From an uncultured Anaerolineaceae bacterium (GTDB lineage: Bacteria > Chloroflexota > Anaerolineae > Anaerolineales > Anaerolineaceae), in assembly GCA_937907495.1 (NCBI GenBank), contig CALESS010000388.1, forward strand, positions 1 through 6,562: a stretch of DNA of 6,562 nucleotides. The letters run 5' to 3'. Positions 6,146 to 6,562 of this stretch are shown one piece after another. Positions within the stretch are counted from its first letter, which is position 1, and the number at the start of each line of letters is the position of its first letter. The position numbers and the translations under genes are program-made. The notes beneath the pieces are model-generated. The model ran no database searches. It worked only from the letters and a program-made list of their open reading frames with translations, and had not been told where the DNA came from.

Positions 6146-6543
6146 GATTCTCACCCCAACTGATTGTCGTTATTGTCGCCATCGCCCTCTTTTACCTCCG
6201 CATCGCGTTGCTGCGGGGCAAGAAAAAACGCCTGGAACGAGAGTTTGCCCTCAAGCGTCGTAAAGTGAAAGGGCGATCCAAAGGCGCCATGTTACCGGAA
6301 AAAAACCCCGGCGCACCGCCCTTTTCTGTTTCCAGTTGGTGGCTGATTGCCCTGGCAATCGTTTTGATGTTGGCTGGACTGCTTGCCTACACTCGCTTCA
6401 CCGTCCTGGGCTGGCAAATCATCAAAGACCCCGCCCTGCTGGATAGCCTGGCAAAATTCTGGCACTGGGCGGTGGCGCTCGGGGTTATCGTTTTTGCCTT
6501 CGGCTTCACAATTGATATGCCCCGCGACGCCTCGGAAGATTAG
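6142..6543 (+). CDS. Hypothetical small membrane protein with three predicted transmembrane segments
   Basis: I do not recognise this 133-residue protein. It starts at an ATG that overlaps the previous stop by four bases (ATGA), with a GGCGGA ribosome binding site at 6131-6136. Hydrophobic segments lie at about 7-24, 66-86 and 107-124. A very basic stretch (25-48, with KKKR, KRRK and KGRSK) between the first two should stay in the cytoplasm by the positive-inside rule, so the N-terminus is predicted outside. A Pro-rich linker (52-60) precedes the second segment. The C-terminus is short and acidic (DASED). Translational coupling suggests that it works with the preceding basic protein, perhaps as its membrane partner, which is inference. 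The 19 bases after the stop codon contain no visible terminator. Confidence 0.75.
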   Translation: MRFSPQLIVVIVAIALFYLRIALLRGKKKRLEREFALKRRKVKGRSKGAMLPEKNPGAPPFSVSSWWLIALAIVLMLAGLLAYTRFTVLGWQIIKDPALLDSLAKFWHWAVALGVIVFAFGFTIDMPRDASED

Positions 6544-6562
6544 CCCCCTCCCCTATCCTTCA

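Overview
The window looks like a chromosomal segment from a bacterium of moderate GC content. All six genes lie on the + strand with short intergenic gaps. An Anaerolineae-like member of Chloroflexota is my guess. It rests only on the general look of the proteins and gene mix, not on a marker gene, and should be held loosely.

Region 1 (1-2988) holds the 3' part of a molybdenum hydroxylase large subunit of the CoxL / xanthine dehydrogenase family. Its reading frame is open from the first base, so the start lies outside the window. It is followed after 66 bases by a CoxG-like SRPBCC protein with a C-terminal membrane anchor. The iron-sulfur and FAD subunits that such enzymes normally need are not in the window and are probably upstream.

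Region 2 (2989-4698) has a 213-base intergenic region containing a TTGACA box, an AT-rich interrupted palindrome and a leader of roughly 150 bases. It leads to an NCS2 (uracil/xanthine-type) nucleobase permease, which ends at a textbook intrinsic terminator. The simplest reading of regions 1 and 2 is import of a nucleobase or similar N-heterocycle followed by hydroxylation. The membrane-anchored CoxG-like protein may link the enzyme to the membrane or quinone pool. The substrate is not determined by the sequence.

Region 3 (4698-6562) starts with a promoter carrying a perfect TATAAT box just after the terminator. It drives an NmrA-type NAD(P)-binding atypical SDR. Two genes that I do not recognise follow: a soluble basic protein of about 168 residues and a small protein with three predicted membrane segments. 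These two overlap by four bases (ATGA) and are likely translated together.

There is no evidence of mobile elements, CRISPR, tRNA or rRNA genes. No gene-free stretch exceeds 300 bases. I found no clearly new system. The best leads are the hydroxylase-anchor-permease set, the permease control region with its palindrome and leader, and the overlapping pair of unknown genes.
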